Shown: positions 1 through 9,483, counted from the first letter of the stretch. The stretch is DNA of 60,625 nt from Candidatus Atribacteria bacterium ADurb.Bin276 (GCA_002069605.1 MWBQ01000033.1:1-60625), one strand, 5' to 3'. The notes: generated from the sequence alone by a model not told the origin. Translations and numbers: made by a program.

Positions 1-12
1 AGGAGGTGAATT

Positions 13-1110
13 ATGGCTTTTCAGGGTGAGGTTATCATTAGGAAAGAAATGTTCCATTATAAAGAGATGGAATTGGTGAAAGGGAAGGCTTTAAAAGCCT
101 CACTTTTTATTTTTGAAAGTGGAATTCATGCCGTAAAATTAGAAAATGAGTTGGGATATATAACTGTTTTACCGTATAAGGGACATCAAATCTGGGACGC
201 GGTTTTTTATGGGCGAAGTATAAAAATGCTTTCAAAATTTGATGAACCAAAAAATGTTGAATCAATAGCCAATACCTACGGATGTTTTATGTACCATTGT
301 GGAGCCTTAAGAACCGGAAATCCAGGAAAAGAAGACACCCATCCACTTCATGGTGAGCTCCCTTACGCAAATTTTGACCATCCCCGGTTACTTTTTGGTG
401 AAGACGAAAAAGGTTTTTATTTAGCAATTACCGGAGAATTCCAATACAATGATGCCTTTACCTCAAGCTACTATCGAGCCTATCCAATTGTTAAGATTCA
501 TAGTCAATCATCCCTGTTAGATATTATTATTCAAATCGATAATCTTTCTGAGTATCCTATGGAGCATATGTATATGACCCATATCAATTTCCGACCCATC
601 GATTACGGGAAAATGATACAACCAGTTTCGTGGAGTCCAGAATTTATTAAACTTCGGGAAAGTACTCCAGCTCATTCGAAGGACATTCCTTTAAGTGAAG
701 AATATATTCAGTTTGTGAATACTATTAAAACCAATCCTGAACGCATGCAAACCATACTTCCTGAAGATCCTTATTTTCCAGAATTGGTTATTTATCTTAA
801 ATCTCCCAAAACCGATGATCAAGGATGGACACATTTTTTACAAGTTCATCCTAATGGTTCAGGAGATTATGTTTCCTACCGACCGGATCAGCTTGACCAT
901 GCAACCCGTTGGATTATACGGAACCGGGATCGAGAAGCCTACGGATTTTTATTGCCGGGAACTTGTGATCCAGAAGGATACACTCATGAAAAAGCAGCTG
1001 GTAATGTGAGAATCATTCCTGAGAAAAGTTCGGTAAAATACCATATCATTACTGGGGCGCTTGATCCAAATCGAACCAAAGAAATGCAGGAAAAGATAGA
1101 AAAGCTATAA
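13..1110 (+). CDS. DUF4432-family aldose-1-epimerase-like protein
   Basis: A 365-aa cytoplasmic protein of the galactose-mutarotase-like fold, closest in character to DUF4432 (aldose 1-epimerase-like) proteins. Such proteins are thought to bind or isomerise a sugar, and the exact substrate is unknown. No signal peptide or membrane segment is visible. Typical features are the HPLHGELPYA segment near residue 112, where mutarotases carry a catalytic His, and a MYMTHINFRP segment near residue 188. The ATG is preceded by AGGAGGTGAA at the very edge of the window, a near-perfect ribosome binding site, so the gene probably continues an operon from upstream. It lies just before a sugar isomerase and a sugar ABC transporter, consistent with sugar catabolism. 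Family assignment is from memory of motifs, not a search. Confidence 0.75.
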   Translation: MAFQGEVIIRKEMFHYKEMELVKGKALKASLFIFESGIHAVKLENELGYITVLPYKGHQIWDAVFYGRSIKMLSKFDEPKNVESIANTYGCFMYHCGALRTGNPGKEDTHPLHGELPYANFDHPRLLFGEDEKGFYLAITGEFQYNDAFTSSYYRAYPIVKIHSQSSLLDIIIQIDNLSEYPMEHMYMTHINFRPIDYGKMIQPVSWSPEFIKLRESTPAHSKDIPLSEEYIQFVNTIKTNPERMQTILPEDPYFPELVIYLKSPKTDDQGWTHFLQVHPNGSGDYVSYRPDQLDHATRWIIRNRDREAYGFLLPGTCDPEGYTHEKAAGNVRIIPEKSSVKYHIITGALDPNRTKEMQEKIEKL

Positions 1111-1421
1111 GGGAATAAAAATTGCCATCAAATAATTACTTATATATTTATTTTTTATGTTTATTTCATTCAGTATGGGGAAAACTATATTAACATAATA
1201 ATTAAAAGAATTTGATCATTGTAATGCATCATATTTATAAAGTAAACTAAACGTTAATTTACCGAAATAAAAACTTTAAATAATTTAATCAAAGATTCAG
1301 TAATAAGAAATTTTATAATTAATAATACTTATAAATTTAAATCAAAATTCATTGACATAAAAAGGGAGATATTTAAACTTAAATAAAAGAAATGATAATG
1401 AATAAGGAAAGGATGATTAAA
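1111..1421. other. AT-rich intergenic region, possible promoter
   Basis: About 310 very AT-rich bases without a credible gene. A TTGACA hexamer at 1352-1357 could be a -35 element for the isomerase gene downstream, but no convincing -10 follows at the right distance. No strong hairpin was seen. Confidence 0.4.
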
Positions 1422-2282
1422 ATGCACTATGGTGTTTTTGGTTTGTTGTTTTTTCCAAAATTTACACAAGAAAGAATATCGGTATTAGAAAAAGTTAAAA
1501 AACTTGGCTACGAAGGAATTGAAATTTCTTTAAGCGAAGATTATTTATCTTCTAATTTATCCAATGAAATTGTCAAAGAAGCACAAAAATTGGATGTTAA
1601 ATGTTTGTGTTCTACATCACTGGATGAAAAAACCGATATTACATCAAACGATAAAGCCATTAGGGAAAACGGAATTACTTTTCTAAAAAAGTGCGTTGAA
1701 GAAGCTGCAAAACTTGGTAGTGATGTTATCGGAGGGGTTATATATGCACCTTGGGGATTAAGCAATAAAAAAGGGAGAACTCGAGAAGAATGGGAAATTT
1801 GCAAGGAAAGTTTATTCAAAGTTGCAGAATTTGCTAAAGATTATAAAGTATTTCTTGCTCTTGAACCGGTCAACCGTTTTGAATCCCATTTTCTAAACAC
1901 TGCTGAAGAAGCGAAAACTCTTATAAATGAAATTAACCATCCTCAATTGAAAATTCATTTAGATACTTTCCAAATGAATGTTGAAGAAAATCATTTATAT
2001 GATGCCATCAAAACAGCTGGCGATTTACTTTTCCACTTTCATTGTTGTGCAAGTAATAGAGGAATTCCTGGTAATGGTCACATCGAATGGGACGAGGTAT
2101 TTCAAGGTTTGAAAGAAATTGGTTATAAAAGGTGGTTAGTTGTTGAATCGTTTACGCCCGATATTATGAAGGAAGAGTTTGGTCGTCAGGTTGCGATCTG
2201 GAGAGAAATTGCTGAACCTGAGGATATTGCCAAAAAGGGTTTGGATTTTTTGAAAAGCGTAGAGAAGAAAATTTTTGTTTAG
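1422..2282 (+). CDS. Sugar phosphate isomerase/epimerase (xylose isomerase-like TIM barrel)
   Basis: A 286-aa TIM-barrel protein of the xylose isomerase-like / AP endonuclease 2 superfamily, which isomerises or epimerises keto-sugars or inositol-type compounds with a divalent metal. Expected metal-site segments are visible: LALEPVNRF (Glu), KIHLDTFQMN (Asp), FHFHCCASNRG (His) and LVVESF (Glu) near the C terminus. The open frame extends up to 1392, but the ATG at 1422 is preferred: AAGGAAAGGATG lies just upstream and the family usually starts a few residues before the first beta strand (MHYGVFG). It sits directly before a sugar-binding protein gene, so its substrate is probably the sugar imported by that transporter. 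The exact reaction cannot be read from sequence. Confidence 0.82.
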   Translation: MHYGVFGLLFFPKFTQERISVLEKVKKLGYEGIEISLSEDYLSSNLSNEIVKEAQKLDVKCLCSTSLDEKTDITSNDKAIRENGITFLKKCVEEAAKLGSDVIGGVIYAPWGLSNKKGRTREEWEICKESLFKVAEFAKDYKVFLALEPVNRFESHFLNTAEEAKTLINEINHPQLKIHLDTFQMNVEENHLYDAIKTAGDLLFHFHCCASNRGIPGNGHIEWDEVFQGLKEIGYKRWLVVESFTPDIMKEEFGRQVAIWREIAEPEDIAKKGLDFLKSVEKKIFV

Positions 2283-2313
2283 AAAAGAGGTGATGATAAT
2301 AGATAAAATAAAA

Positions 2314-2340
2314 CTCTATTCAAATGAATAGGATTTTTTG
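2314..2340 (+). terminator. Weak hairpin with T-run between isomerase and binding-protein gene
   Basis: CTATTC and GAATAG pair around an AAAT loop (2316-2331), followed by a T6 run. It is a short, low-stability terminator or attenuator, and may reduce read-through from the isomerase gene into the binding-protein gene. Confidence 0.4.
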
Positions 2341-2372
2341 TATTTATTAATACTAAAAAGGGAGGAAGAAAA

Positions 2373-3341
2373 ATGAAGAAGAGCTTGTTTATTGTAACTA
2401 TTTTACTATTAACAGTGTTTGTTGTCAGTTTAGGTTTAGCACAGGCAAAAGAATATAAGTATGTGATCGTACCGAAGATAGTTCACCCTTGGTTTGATAA
2501 AGTTAACCAAGGAGCACAGGAAATGGCCGAGTTTCTTGAAAAAATAACTGGAGATACCTTTGTCATAGATTATAGGGCTCCAGCAACCGCAAGTGTCGTG
2601 GAACAAAACAGAATACTCGAACAAGCAGCAGCGACTGAACCAGCAGGTATTACTTTGGACCTTCTTGATGCTGAGGGGAATAGGCCAGTTTTAGAGGCAA
2701 TTCTCGCCCGTGGGATTCCCATTGTAGTATTTGATTCCTATGCTCCAGAAGGCATGGGTCTTACCACGGTTAATAATGATTTTGTAGCCCAACAGATTGG
2801 AGCCTGCCAGAGACTCGTGGATTTGATGAAAGCTAAAGAAAAGAAGGATGTTTATAAAGTAGCTCTCATTGAAGGAGTTCCTACTGCACCCAATCATAAG
2901 AAACGTTTTGAAACTTCAAAAGAGTTTTTTTCCAAGCTACCAGAGATAGAAATTGTAGCCGAAGGTGTTGATAACGATAGCATTGAACAAGCTCAGAAGC
3001 AAGCAGCTGCAATCATTGCTGCCCACCCTGACCTTGATGGTATGATAGCCCATAATGCAGCTGGACCAATAGGAGTCGGTCTTGCCATTAAAGAGGCTGG
3101 AAAAGTTGGAGAAATCATCCATGTCGGCCTGGATGATTTAGACCAACTGATTGTTTTGATAAAAGAAGGCGTTGTGGAATCTTCATATAGTACCAAACCC
3201 AAAATGCAAGGTGCGTATGCAGTTCTTTGTATGTGGTTACAGAACCAAGGAATTGCTACGCCAATGTTAGTTGATACTGGTTTTGTTGTAATAACCAAAG
3301 ACATGATTCCTGATGATGTAAAGGAATATAAAGGATACTAA
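2373..3341 (+). CDS. Sugar ABC transporter substrate-binding protein (RbsB-like)
   Basis: A 322-aa exported binding protein of the periplasmic-binding-protein-1 (ribose/galactose) type. A signal peptide is evident: a KK start, a hydrophobic stretch over residues 5-22 and a probable cleavage after LAQA. No lipobox cysteine is seen, so it is soluble or held in another way. The two-lobe fold is suggested by YVIVPKIVHPWF at the start and by HNAAGPIGVGLAIKEAG and HVGLDDLDQ late in the protein. GGGAGGAAG lies a few bases before the ATG. It is followed by a strong hairpin and then by the ATPase and permease genes of the same importer. The separate terminator would allow higher expression of the binding protein. 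The substrate is unknown, probably a monosaccharide or polyol. Confidence 0.9.
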   Translation: MKKSLFIVTILLLTVFVVSLGLAQAKEYKYVIVPKIVHPWFDKVNQGAQEMAEFLEKITGDTFVIDYRAPATASVVEQNRILEQAAATEPAGITLDLLDAEGNRPVLEAILARGIPIVVFDSYAPEGMGLTTVNNDFVAQQIGACQRLVDLMKAKEKKDVYKVALIEGVPTAPNHKKRFETSKEFFSKLPEIEIVAEGVDNDSIEQAQKQAAAIIAAHPDLDGMIAHNAAGPIGVGLAIKEAGKVGEIIHVGLDDLDQLIVLIKEGVVESSYSTKPKMQGAYAVLCMWLQNQGIATPMLVDTGFVVITKDMIPDDVKEYKGY

Positions 3342-3360
3342 AAGGAACTAATTATTGTAT

Positions 3361-3412
3361 CACCCATAAAAAGTTGCTCTTTTTAGGTTCAACTTTTTAT
3401 GGGTGGTTTTTA
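3361..3412 (+). terminator. Strong intrinsic terminator/attenuator inside the sugar ABC operon
   Basis: A perfect 16-bp inverted repeat (3361-3376 with 3390-3405, 13-nt loop) is followed by GTTTTTAATA. It lies between the binding-protein and ATPase genes, a usual place for differential expression of binding protein over transporter. Confidence 0.85.
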
Positions 3413-3441
3413 ATAAAAATGGATGAGGACAGGAAGAAAAA

Positions 3442-4959
3442 ATGGATTATATCTTAGAAGCAATCGGTATTACCAAAATTTTTCCAGGGGTAGTGGCTCT
3501 CAATGAAGTCGATTTCGCTTGTAAAAAAGGAACAGTCCATTGTATTGTAGGAGAGAATGGAGCTGGTAAAAGTACTTTTGTAAAAGTTTTAACTGGTATT
3601 TATCATCCTGAAAAAGGAAATGTAAAAATTGAAGATAAAAGTATCTTTGAGAACCCCGAAATTATTAATAAGGTTGCTTATGTTCCTCAAGAATTACAAT
3701 TATTTGAATATATGACGGTAGGAGAAAATTTATTATTACCTTTTAAAAGGAAAGGGTTAAATCGATTTTATTCGAGTAAAAGTAAAATATTTAAAATGGC
3801 AGCCCCTCTCTTAGAAAAATTCCACGTTGCTGAAAAAGCTGAGACTAGCGTAAATGATATTTCTCCTTCGAGTAAACAATTATTGCAAATAGCTCGTGCG
3901 CTAATCATCGAAGACTGTGAGATTATAATCCTTGATGAGCCAACAACCAGTTTGACCATTGAAGATACCAAGCGTCTATTTCAAGTAGTAAACCAACTCA
4001 AGAAAGAGGGGAAAGCAATAATATATATATCTCATAAGCTTGAAGAAGTATTTGCTATAGGTGATGAAATAACCGTTCTCAGAGATGGGAAAAAAGTTGG
4101 TTATTCAAAGGCTTCAGATGTTGATAGAAACTGGATAATAAAAATGATGTCGGGGAAAGAAATTGATGAAAGAATTATCTTCCGTCCTACCAAGAATCAA
4201 GGAGAACTTATATTAGAAGTAAAAAATCTAACCGGTAAAGGGTTTTTAAATATTAATTTTGAACTACACCGAGGAGAAATACTGGGATTTTACGGTTTAG
4301 TTGGAGCAGGGCGTTCTGAAATTATGCAGACTATTTTGGGGTATAGATATGTGGCTGAAGGAGAGGTACAAGTTGATGGAAAACCGTTAAAGCTCGGGAG
4401 CCCTCATTTTGCCATCCAAGGTGGAGTATTTTACCTTCCTGAAGAACGAAAGCAACAAGGGATATTTCCATATTTAAGTGTTCGTCATAATGTTGGGGTT
4501 GCTCTCGGGGAAAAAGTACTTAATGGGGTTGTGGTATCAGCAAAGAAAGAAAAATCAATGACCGAAGAGTTGGTAAAAGTATATTCGGTAAAAACATCTT
4601 CAATAGAAACACCGATAAGATTTCTAAGTGGAGGAAATCAACAAAAAGTTATTGTTGGACGTGCAATGTTTTGTTCGCCAACTCCAAAAGTAATCATTTT
4701 TGATGAACCAACCAAGGGAATTGATGTCATGACGAAAACCGAAATATATAAAATTATGAAAGATCTTGCTGAAAAAGAAAAGATTGGAATAATTTTAGTA
4801 TCTTCAGAACTTGAAGAATTAATGAGATGTTGTAATCGGCTTATTACTGTTTATCGAGGAAAAATAACTGGTGAATTCGACCCAAGTAAGGTTAAAACCT
4901 CAGAAATTATTGCATCAGCAATCAATGTTAATGATATAGAGCAAGTTGCTGCTAAATAA
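3442..4959 (+). CDS. Sugar ABC transporter ATP-binding protein, two ATPase domains (RbsA-like)
   Basis: A 505-aa double ATPase of the ribose/xylose-type importers (CUT2 family) that energises uptake at the inner face of the membrane. Domain 1 has Walker A GENGAGKST (about residue 38) and Walker B IIILDEPTTSLT. Its signature motif is unusual (ISPSSKQ in place of LSxGQQ). Domain 2 has the degenerate Walker A GLVGAGRSE typical of RbsA relatives, and a normal LSGGNQQKV signature and Walker B VIIFDEPTKGID. Length is normal for the family. It follows the hairpin terminator after the binding-protein gene and is 21 nt from the permease gene. The substrate follows that of the binding protein. Confidence 0.92.
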   Translation: MDYILEAIGITKIFPGVVALNEVDFACKKGTVHCIVGENGAGKSTFVKVLTGIYHPEKGNVKIEDKSIFENPEIINKVAYVPQELQLFEYMTVGENLLLPFKRKGLNRFYSSKSKIFKMAAPLLEKFHVAEKAETSVNDISPSSKQLLQIARALIIEDCEIIILDEPTTSLTIEDTKRLFQVVNQLKKEGKAIIYISHKLEEVFAIGDEITVLRDGKKVGYSKASDVDRNWIIKMMSGKEIDERIIFRPTKNQGELILEVKNLTGKGFLNINFELHRGEILGFYGLVGAGRSEIMQTILGYRYVAEGEVQVDGKPLKLGSPHFAIQGGVFYLPEERKQQGIFPYLSVRHNVGVALGEKVLNGVVVSAKKEKSMTEELVKVYSVKTSSIETPIRFLSGGNQQKVIVGRAMFCSPTPKVIIFDEPTKGIDVMTKTEIYKIMKDLAEKEKIGIILVSSELEELMRCCNRLITVYRGKITGEFDPSKVKTSEIIASAINVNDIEQVAAK

Positions 4960-4980
4960 TATAGTTTTGGAGTGTTTGAA

Positions 4981-5973
4981 ATGGCACAGAGAGAGAATGT
5001 TTCGAAGTTAAGAAAAACGATGGAAATAGTTAGAAAAACACGTTCAATTGGTGTTATTTTTGCGCTTATTGTTCTTGTTATTCTTGCTTCACTTTTGTCG
5101 CCTTATTTTTTAAGTGGTTATAATTTACAGGCTTTAACAAGGTCTCTAGCATTTGTCGGAATGATAGCCTTGGGTCAAGCATGTTTATTGCTTATTGGAG
5201 AATTGGATTTGTCAGTTGGCGCTATAGCAGGTTTTTGCGGGGTCATTGGTGGAGTGCTCATCATTAACTTAGGGTTTCATCATTGGCTTGCCTTTGGTTT
5301 ATGTCTCTTATTGGGAGCGGGATGTGGATTTCTTAATGGAGCTTTAGTTGCAAAATTGAATTTGAATTCTTTGGTCGTTACGGTTGGGATGACTGGTGTT
5401 TATACCGGTCTCAACCTGGTTATTTCTAAAGGAAGAGCGATAACCGGCATTCCGAAAGCTCTTTATTTCTTAGGTCAAGGTGATTTTTTAGGGATTCCTG
5501 CACCTTTTATCATTATGATTGGTGTTGCAGGGGTGGTATTATTTGTTACACAAAATACCATTTTTGGTCGTTATATGTATTCTGTGGGAAATAATCGTGA
5601 AGCATCAAAAATACTTGGGATCAGGGTAGAACGAGTCCAGATAATAACTTTCATGATGGCTGGATTGTTTGCTGCCTTAGCTGGTATGATAATGGTGGCG
5701 CGTCTTGGCTCCTCCCAACCTGCAATTGGGCAAGAGTGGGTATTACCATCAATTGCTTCTTCGGTTATTGGAGGGGTTTCACCAGCGGGAGGCATAGGAA
5801 ATCCTGTTGGTGCAGTATTAGGTGCCGTGATAACCGGAGTTATTGAAAATATAATTGTAATTTTTGGCATTTCTCCCTATTGGCAAACTGCAGTAAGCGG
5901 AGTGGTGGTCGTTGCAGCCGTATCTCTTGATTCAATTCAAAGAATTTTTTATGAAAGAAAAGTAAAATTATAA
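4981..5973 (+). CDS. Sugar ABC transporter permease (RbsC-like)
   Basis: A 330-aa polytopic membrane protein of the CUT2 sugar-importer permease family, with about eight to ten hydrophobic segments. The family-typical ELDLSVGAIAG segment is near residue 80, and conserved glycine-rich segments near the C terminus (SVIGGVSPAGGIGNPVGA) match RbsC/XylH relatives. A GTG at 4972 is also in frame, but the ATG at 4981 is preferred because GGAG at 4969-4972 is at the correct distance from it. It ends the operon; the next gene is convergent. Confidence 0.92.
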   Translation: MAQRENVSKLRKTMEIVRKTRSIGVIFALIVLVILASLLSPYFLSGYNLQALTRSLAFVGMIALGQACLLLIGELDLSVGAIAGFCGVIGGVLIINLGFHHWLAFGLCLLLGAGCGFLNGALVAKLNLNSLVVTVGMTGVYTGLNLVISKGRAITGIPKALYFLGQGDFLGIPAPFIIMIGVAGVVLFVTQNTIFGRYMYSVGNNREASKILGIRVERVQIITFMMAGLFAALAGMIMVARLGSSQPAIGQEWVLPSIASSVIGGVSPAGGIGNPVGAVLGAVITGVIENIIVIFGISPYWQTAVSGVVVVAAVSLDSIQRIFYERKVKL

Positions 5974-5998
5974 ACCTTTTTTATTGGTAGAAATGTGT

Positions 5999-6703
5999 TC
6001 AAGAATAAGGCCGAATGACAATTAGGTCTTTCTGGATTTGGTGATTAATTCGGTCTCGCCACTGGTTGAGAAGTGAGGGTACATATGGAGAAATAGTACG
6101 AGCCTCATCGCTTAGGGTTTTTTGAGGATGAAAGTTTTGCCAATACCAATGATTAGCGGAGGAGCACTTTTCAGCCATTTCAAAAAGGATTTTTTCATCG
6201 TGAAAAGGTGGATAAATGGTGGTACGGATTTCGGCTTGATTTGGATTATTAAGCGCTAGGTCTAAAACCGACTGACAGTTTTTATACCATTTTTCTCCTA
6301 AAACCTTTTTATATAGAGAAAAAGGAAGTTTATAGTCGATTCCCCACAGGTCAGCCAAACCAGCTTGAAAAATTTGCTGGAATGGCTGAAAAAGACTTCC
6401 ATTGGTATCGATTTTGATTAAAAATCCCTTTTGCTTAACTTGTTCCAAAAAGGGAAAAAGATCGGGGGCGTGGATTAACGGTTCACCCCCGGTGATACAA
6501 ACTGCATCAACCATCCCTTTTCTTCTCAGCAGGAACTCAAGAACAATACTTTCATGAATCTGAGGGAGGGATCCTTTTAAAAATACTAATTCTGGATTGT
6601 GGCAATAGGGACAACGAAAATTACAACCGCCAGTAAACAAGACGGTAGCTATCTTCCCTGGATATTCGATATAACTTACTTTTTGCCAGCCACGAAAAAT
6701 CAT
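5999..6703 (-). CDS. nrdG: Anaerobic ribonucleoside-triphosphate reductase activating protein
   Basis: A 234-aa radical SAM enzyme that installs the glycyl radical on NrdD. The cluster motif is CNFRCPYC (CxxxCxxC, residues 27-34), followed by the SAM-binding GGEPL. N-terminal MIFRGWQKVSYIEYPGKIATVLFTGG is characteristic of this activase group. It is the last gene of the minus-strand nrdR-nrdD-nrdG set, 62 nt after nrdD. The ribosome binding site is weak (AAAGAAA), which may mean partial dependence on upstream translation. Function is confident from the pairing with nrdD. Confidence 0.93.
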   Translation of the reverse strand: MIFRGWQKVSYIEYPGKIATVLFTGGCNFRCPYCHNPELVFLKGSLPQIHESIVLEFLLRRKGMVDAVCITGGEPLIHAPDLFPFLEQVKQKGFLIKIDTNGSLFQPFQQIFQAGLADLWGIDYKLPFSLYKKVLGEKWYKNCQSVLDLALNNPNQAEIRTTIYPPFHDEKILFEMAEKCSSANHWYWQNFHPQKTLSDEARTISPYVPSLLNQWRDRINHQIQKDLIVIRPYS

Positions 6704-6765
6704 AATTTCTTTGTATTGAATAAATTTATTCAGATTCGATCATGGAATTCTAAACCACTAAACTT

Positions 6766-8868
6766 TCAAATAGTATTTGAAACCACATATTCTTGGCGTT
6801 GTTTAAATTCTTCTTGCTTTCCGTGGTTCCAACGTTGAACCGGCCGATAATATCCTACTACCCGAGAGTATACCTCAGTATCAGTTCCACATTCCGGACA
6901 TTGGAAGATGCGACCGGAAATATATCCATGATTTGGACAGACCGAAAAAGTTGGTGTAACGGTAATATAGGGAACAGTATATTTCTCACAAGCTCGCTTT
7001 ATAAAGAGCTTGACAGTCTCGGGCTCGGGCGTTTCGGGCATAAAAGCGTGAAATACCGTACCACCCGTATATAAAGCCTGCAAGTCTTTTTGATGATCTA
7101 AGGCTTCAAAAGGATCATCAGTATAGTTTACTGGTAAATTGGTACTGTTGGTATAATAGGGCTCATTTTCTCCTGAGGTATAAATATCGGGAAAATGTTT
7201 TTTGTCATGCTTTGCCAAGCGGTAACTGGTGCCTTCGGCTGGGGTAGCTTCCAGATTATAGAGATTCCCAGTTTCTTCTTGGAAGTCTGCCAGACATTCT
7301 CGCATATACTTGAGAATTTTCAAGGCAAAAGATTTTCCTTCTGGGTCGGCAATATTTTTTCCAATAAAATTAATACAGGCTTCATTCATGCCCACCAACC
7401 CAATGGTTGAAAAATGATTTTTGAAGGTCCCCAAGTATCTTTTTGTATAAGGAAGAAGACCGTTTTTCATGTTCCGTTCAACAACTTTTCTTTTTATTTC
7501 CAGAGCAGTTTTAGCAATATTCATCTTCGCTTTTAACCGGGCAAAAAAATCTTCCTCGTCCTTACTGAGATAGCCGATTCTTGGCAGATTTATGGTGACA
7601 ACACCAATTGAACCAGTTTTATCCGCTGATCCGAATAAACCTCCTCCTCGATTACGAAGGACTCTTAAATCAAGTTGAAGGCGGCAGCACATGGATCGAA
7701 CGTCACCCGGCTTCAGGGAACTAGAAATAAAGTTCTGAAAATATGGGACACCATATTTAGCAGTTAATTGCCAAAGCAGCATAGCATTTTCTGAATCCCA
7801 GGGAAAATCAGCAGTAATGTTGTAAGTTGGTATAGGGAAAGAAAAAACTCTCCCTTCAAAGTCGCCTTCCAACATTACTTCGATAAAAGCACGATTGATC
7901 ATATCCATTTCTTGCTGGTAATCACCATAACAGCCTAAATCCGGTTGTTCTTTACCACCAATAATCACTGGTCTTTCTTTCATATCTTCTGGAACAATCC
8001 AATCAAAAGAGAAATTGATGAAAGGTGCTTGGCTCCCCCAGCGAGAGGGAACATTCATGGCAAACACCATTTGTTGAATGAGCTGTTTGGTCATCCGATA
8101 ATCGAGATGGTCAAAACGAACAAAGGGAGATAAATAAGTGTCTACGGAGTTGAAAGCCTGAGCACCGGCAAACTCCATTTGCATGGTTCCCAAGAAATTT
8201 ACCATTTGTCCAGTAAGCGCTGATAGGTGTTTAGCTGGACCGGCTGCAACCTTATCCTTAACACCTCCAAAGCCTTCTCGAATAAGTTCTTCTATTGACC
8301 AACCTGCACAATAGGCTGTAATACCATAAGAGAGGTCATGGATATGAACATCGGCATTTATGTGGGCATCTCTTACTTCATCGGGATAAATTCGATTGAG
8401 GGTATAGTGGGCCATTACTGAACCAGCAGCATGAAGGACTAATCCTGGATAAGAATAAGTGGTATTGGAATTTTCCTGGGTTCGCCAATCGGCTTTAAGA
8501 AGGTATTCTTGGACTATTTTTTCCACATCCACCGCGGCTTGGAGAGCTTCCCGGGCTTCCTGCCTTTTGCGCCGATAAAGAATATAGGCTTTTGAAACCT
8601 TTGAATAGCCATATTGAATCAGAGTTTCTTCTACTAAATCCTGTATGGTTTCAATGTCAACAGTGGTGTTCGTTCCAAATTTTTCGAATAGCTGATTGGT
8701 AACCACTTGACTCAACTCATTAGGGATTGTTTCAGATGTTTCACCTACCGCTTGAAAAGCTTTGTAAATAGCTCTCTCTATTCTTTTTCGATCAAAGGGA
8801 ACGATTCGGCCATCCCTTTTTTGCACTTTTTGGGGTGTTAATATATCAACATCAAAAGATTTACTCAC
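6766..8868 (-). CDS. nrdD: Anaerobic (class III) ribonucleoside-triphosphate reductase
   Basis: A 700-aa glycyl-radical enzyme that reduces ribonucleotides to deoxyribonucleotides without oxygen. An N-terminal ATP-cone (KRDGRIVPFDRKRIERAI, about residues 17-34) gives allosteric control. The CCRLQLDL segment near residue 395 carries active-site cysteine. The C terminus has a metal site (CPNH...CPEC) and the glycyl-radical loop SRVVGYYRPVQRWN. The start is GTG, with GGAGGG upstream. There is a 100-nt gap to nrdR in which I saw no second NrdR palindrome, so transcription probably comes from the nrdR promoter. Full length with no defects seen. No aerobic ribonucleotide reductase is present in the window. 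Confidence 0.96.
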   Translation of the reverse strand: MSKSFDVDILTPQKVQKRDGRIVPFDRKRIERAIYKAFQAVGETSETIPNELSQVVTNQLFEKFGTNTTVDIETIQDLVEETLIQYGYSKVSKAYILYRRKRQEAREALQAAVDVEKIVQEYLLKADWRTQENSNTTYSYPGLVLHAAGSVMAHYTLNRIYPDEVRDAHINADVHIHDLSYGITAYCAGWSIEELIREGFGGVKDKVAAGPAKHLSALTGQMVNFLGTMQMEFAGAQAFNSVDTYLSPFVRFDHLDYRMTKQLIQQMVFAMNVPSRWGSQAPFINFSFDWIVPEDMKERPVIIGGKEQPDLGCYGDYQQEMDMINRAFIEVMLEGDFEGRVFSFPIPTYNITADFPWDSENAMLLWQLTAKYGVPYFQNFISSSLKPGDVRSMCCRLQLDLRVLRNRGGGLFGSADKTGSIGVVTINLPRIGYLSKDEEDFFARLKAKMNIAKTALEIKRKVVERNMKNGLLPYTKRYLGTFKNHFSTIGLVGMNEACINFIGKNIADPEGKSFALKILKYMRECLADFQEETGNLYNLEATPAEGTSYRLAKHDKKHFPDIYTSGENEPYYTNSTNLPVNYTDDPFEALDHQKDLQALYTGGTVFHAFMPETPEPETVKLFIKRACEKYTVPYITVTPTFSVCPNHGYISGRIFQCPECGTDTEVYSRVVGYYRPVQRWNHGKQEEFKQRQEYVVSNTI

Positions 8869-8968
8869 AAAAATCCCTCCATATACTTTTTAAGAAATTG
8901 ATAATAAAAGAAAAAAACAACAAAACTAATTAGTGAACTGAATTAATAAATAGCATTGGTTTGTAGAA

Positions 8969-9430
8969 CTATTGTTTCTCTCCGGTCTTTAAAGTAGTTA
9001 AAATTTCCATAAACTGGTCGATATCTCGGAATTCTCGATATACTGAGGCAAAACGGACATAAGCCACCTGGTCTAATTCCTTTAATTTTTCCATAACCTT
9101 TTCTCCCACTCGGGACGAGGACACTTCTTCATATCCTTCATCCCGTATCTCTTTTTCGATTAGATCAGTTATGGACTCTAAAATTTCTACAGATATTGGT
9201 CGCTTTTCGACTGCTTTTAACATCCCATTCAAAACTTTTTCTCGGTCAAAAATTTCCCTTCTCCCGTCTTTTTTAATAATAACCAACGGTTTCCTTTCTA
9301 ACCGTTCATAAGTAGTAAACCTTTTTAAACACTTAGGACATTCTCTCCTTCGCCGCACCCCACTTCCTCCGTCGGCAACCCGTGAATCTATTACTCGAGA
9401 ATCAGGTTCACCACAAACCGGACAATGCAT
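8969..9430 (-). CDS. nrdR: Transcriptional repressor NrdR
   Basis: A 153-aa zinc-ribbon/ATP-cone repressor of ribonucleotide reductase genes. The ribbon is [15 protein letters not shown] followed by [15 protein letters not shown] (residues 3-50), and the ATP-cone starts at [17 protein letters not shown]. The open frame reaches 9445, but I place the start at the ATG at 9430. It gives the canonical MHCPVCG N terminus and has GGGGTG at the right distance, whereas the ATG at 9445 lies inside an NrdR-box-like palindrome and has no ribosome binding site. The gene is autoregulated if the two upstream boxes are real. It heads the nrdR-nrdD-nrdG set. Confidence 0.95.
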   Translation of the reverse strand: MHCPVCGEPDSRVIDSRVADGGSGVRRRRECPKCLKRFTTYERLERKPLVIIKKDGRREIFDREKVLNGMLKAVEKRPISVEILESITDLIEKEIRDEGYEEVSSSRVGEKVMEKLKELDQVAYVRFASVYREFRDIDQFMEILTTLKTGEKQ

Positions 9431-9436
9431 CTTGCA

Positions 9437-9452
9437 CCCCAACATATAGACT
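9437..9452 (-). promoter_or_regulatory. Proximal NrdR-box-like site
   Basis: A 16-bp site matching the core of the published NrdR box (acaCwAtATaTwGtgt): the core bases C, w, A, A, T, T, w and G are all present. It sits exactly 31 bp from a second site, the tandem spacing known for NrdR. It overlaps the leader and ribosome-binding region of nrdR. Confidence 0.6.
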
Positions 9453-9467
9453 TATATTTTGGATACC

Positions 9468-9483
9468 ATACTACATTTAGTAT
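9468..9483 (-). promoter_or_regulatory. Distal NrdR-box-like site
   Basis: ATACTACATTTAGTAT is a near-perfect palindrome that matches 12 of 16 positions of the NrdR consensus, including every core base. It overlaps the likely -10 element (9479-9484, TATACT on the minus strand), so bound repressor would block RNA polymerase. Confidence 0.65.

Noticed and set aside
1111-1421. Promoter at TTGACA 1352
   Set aside because: No acceptable -10 at 16-18 bp; only mentioned as possible.
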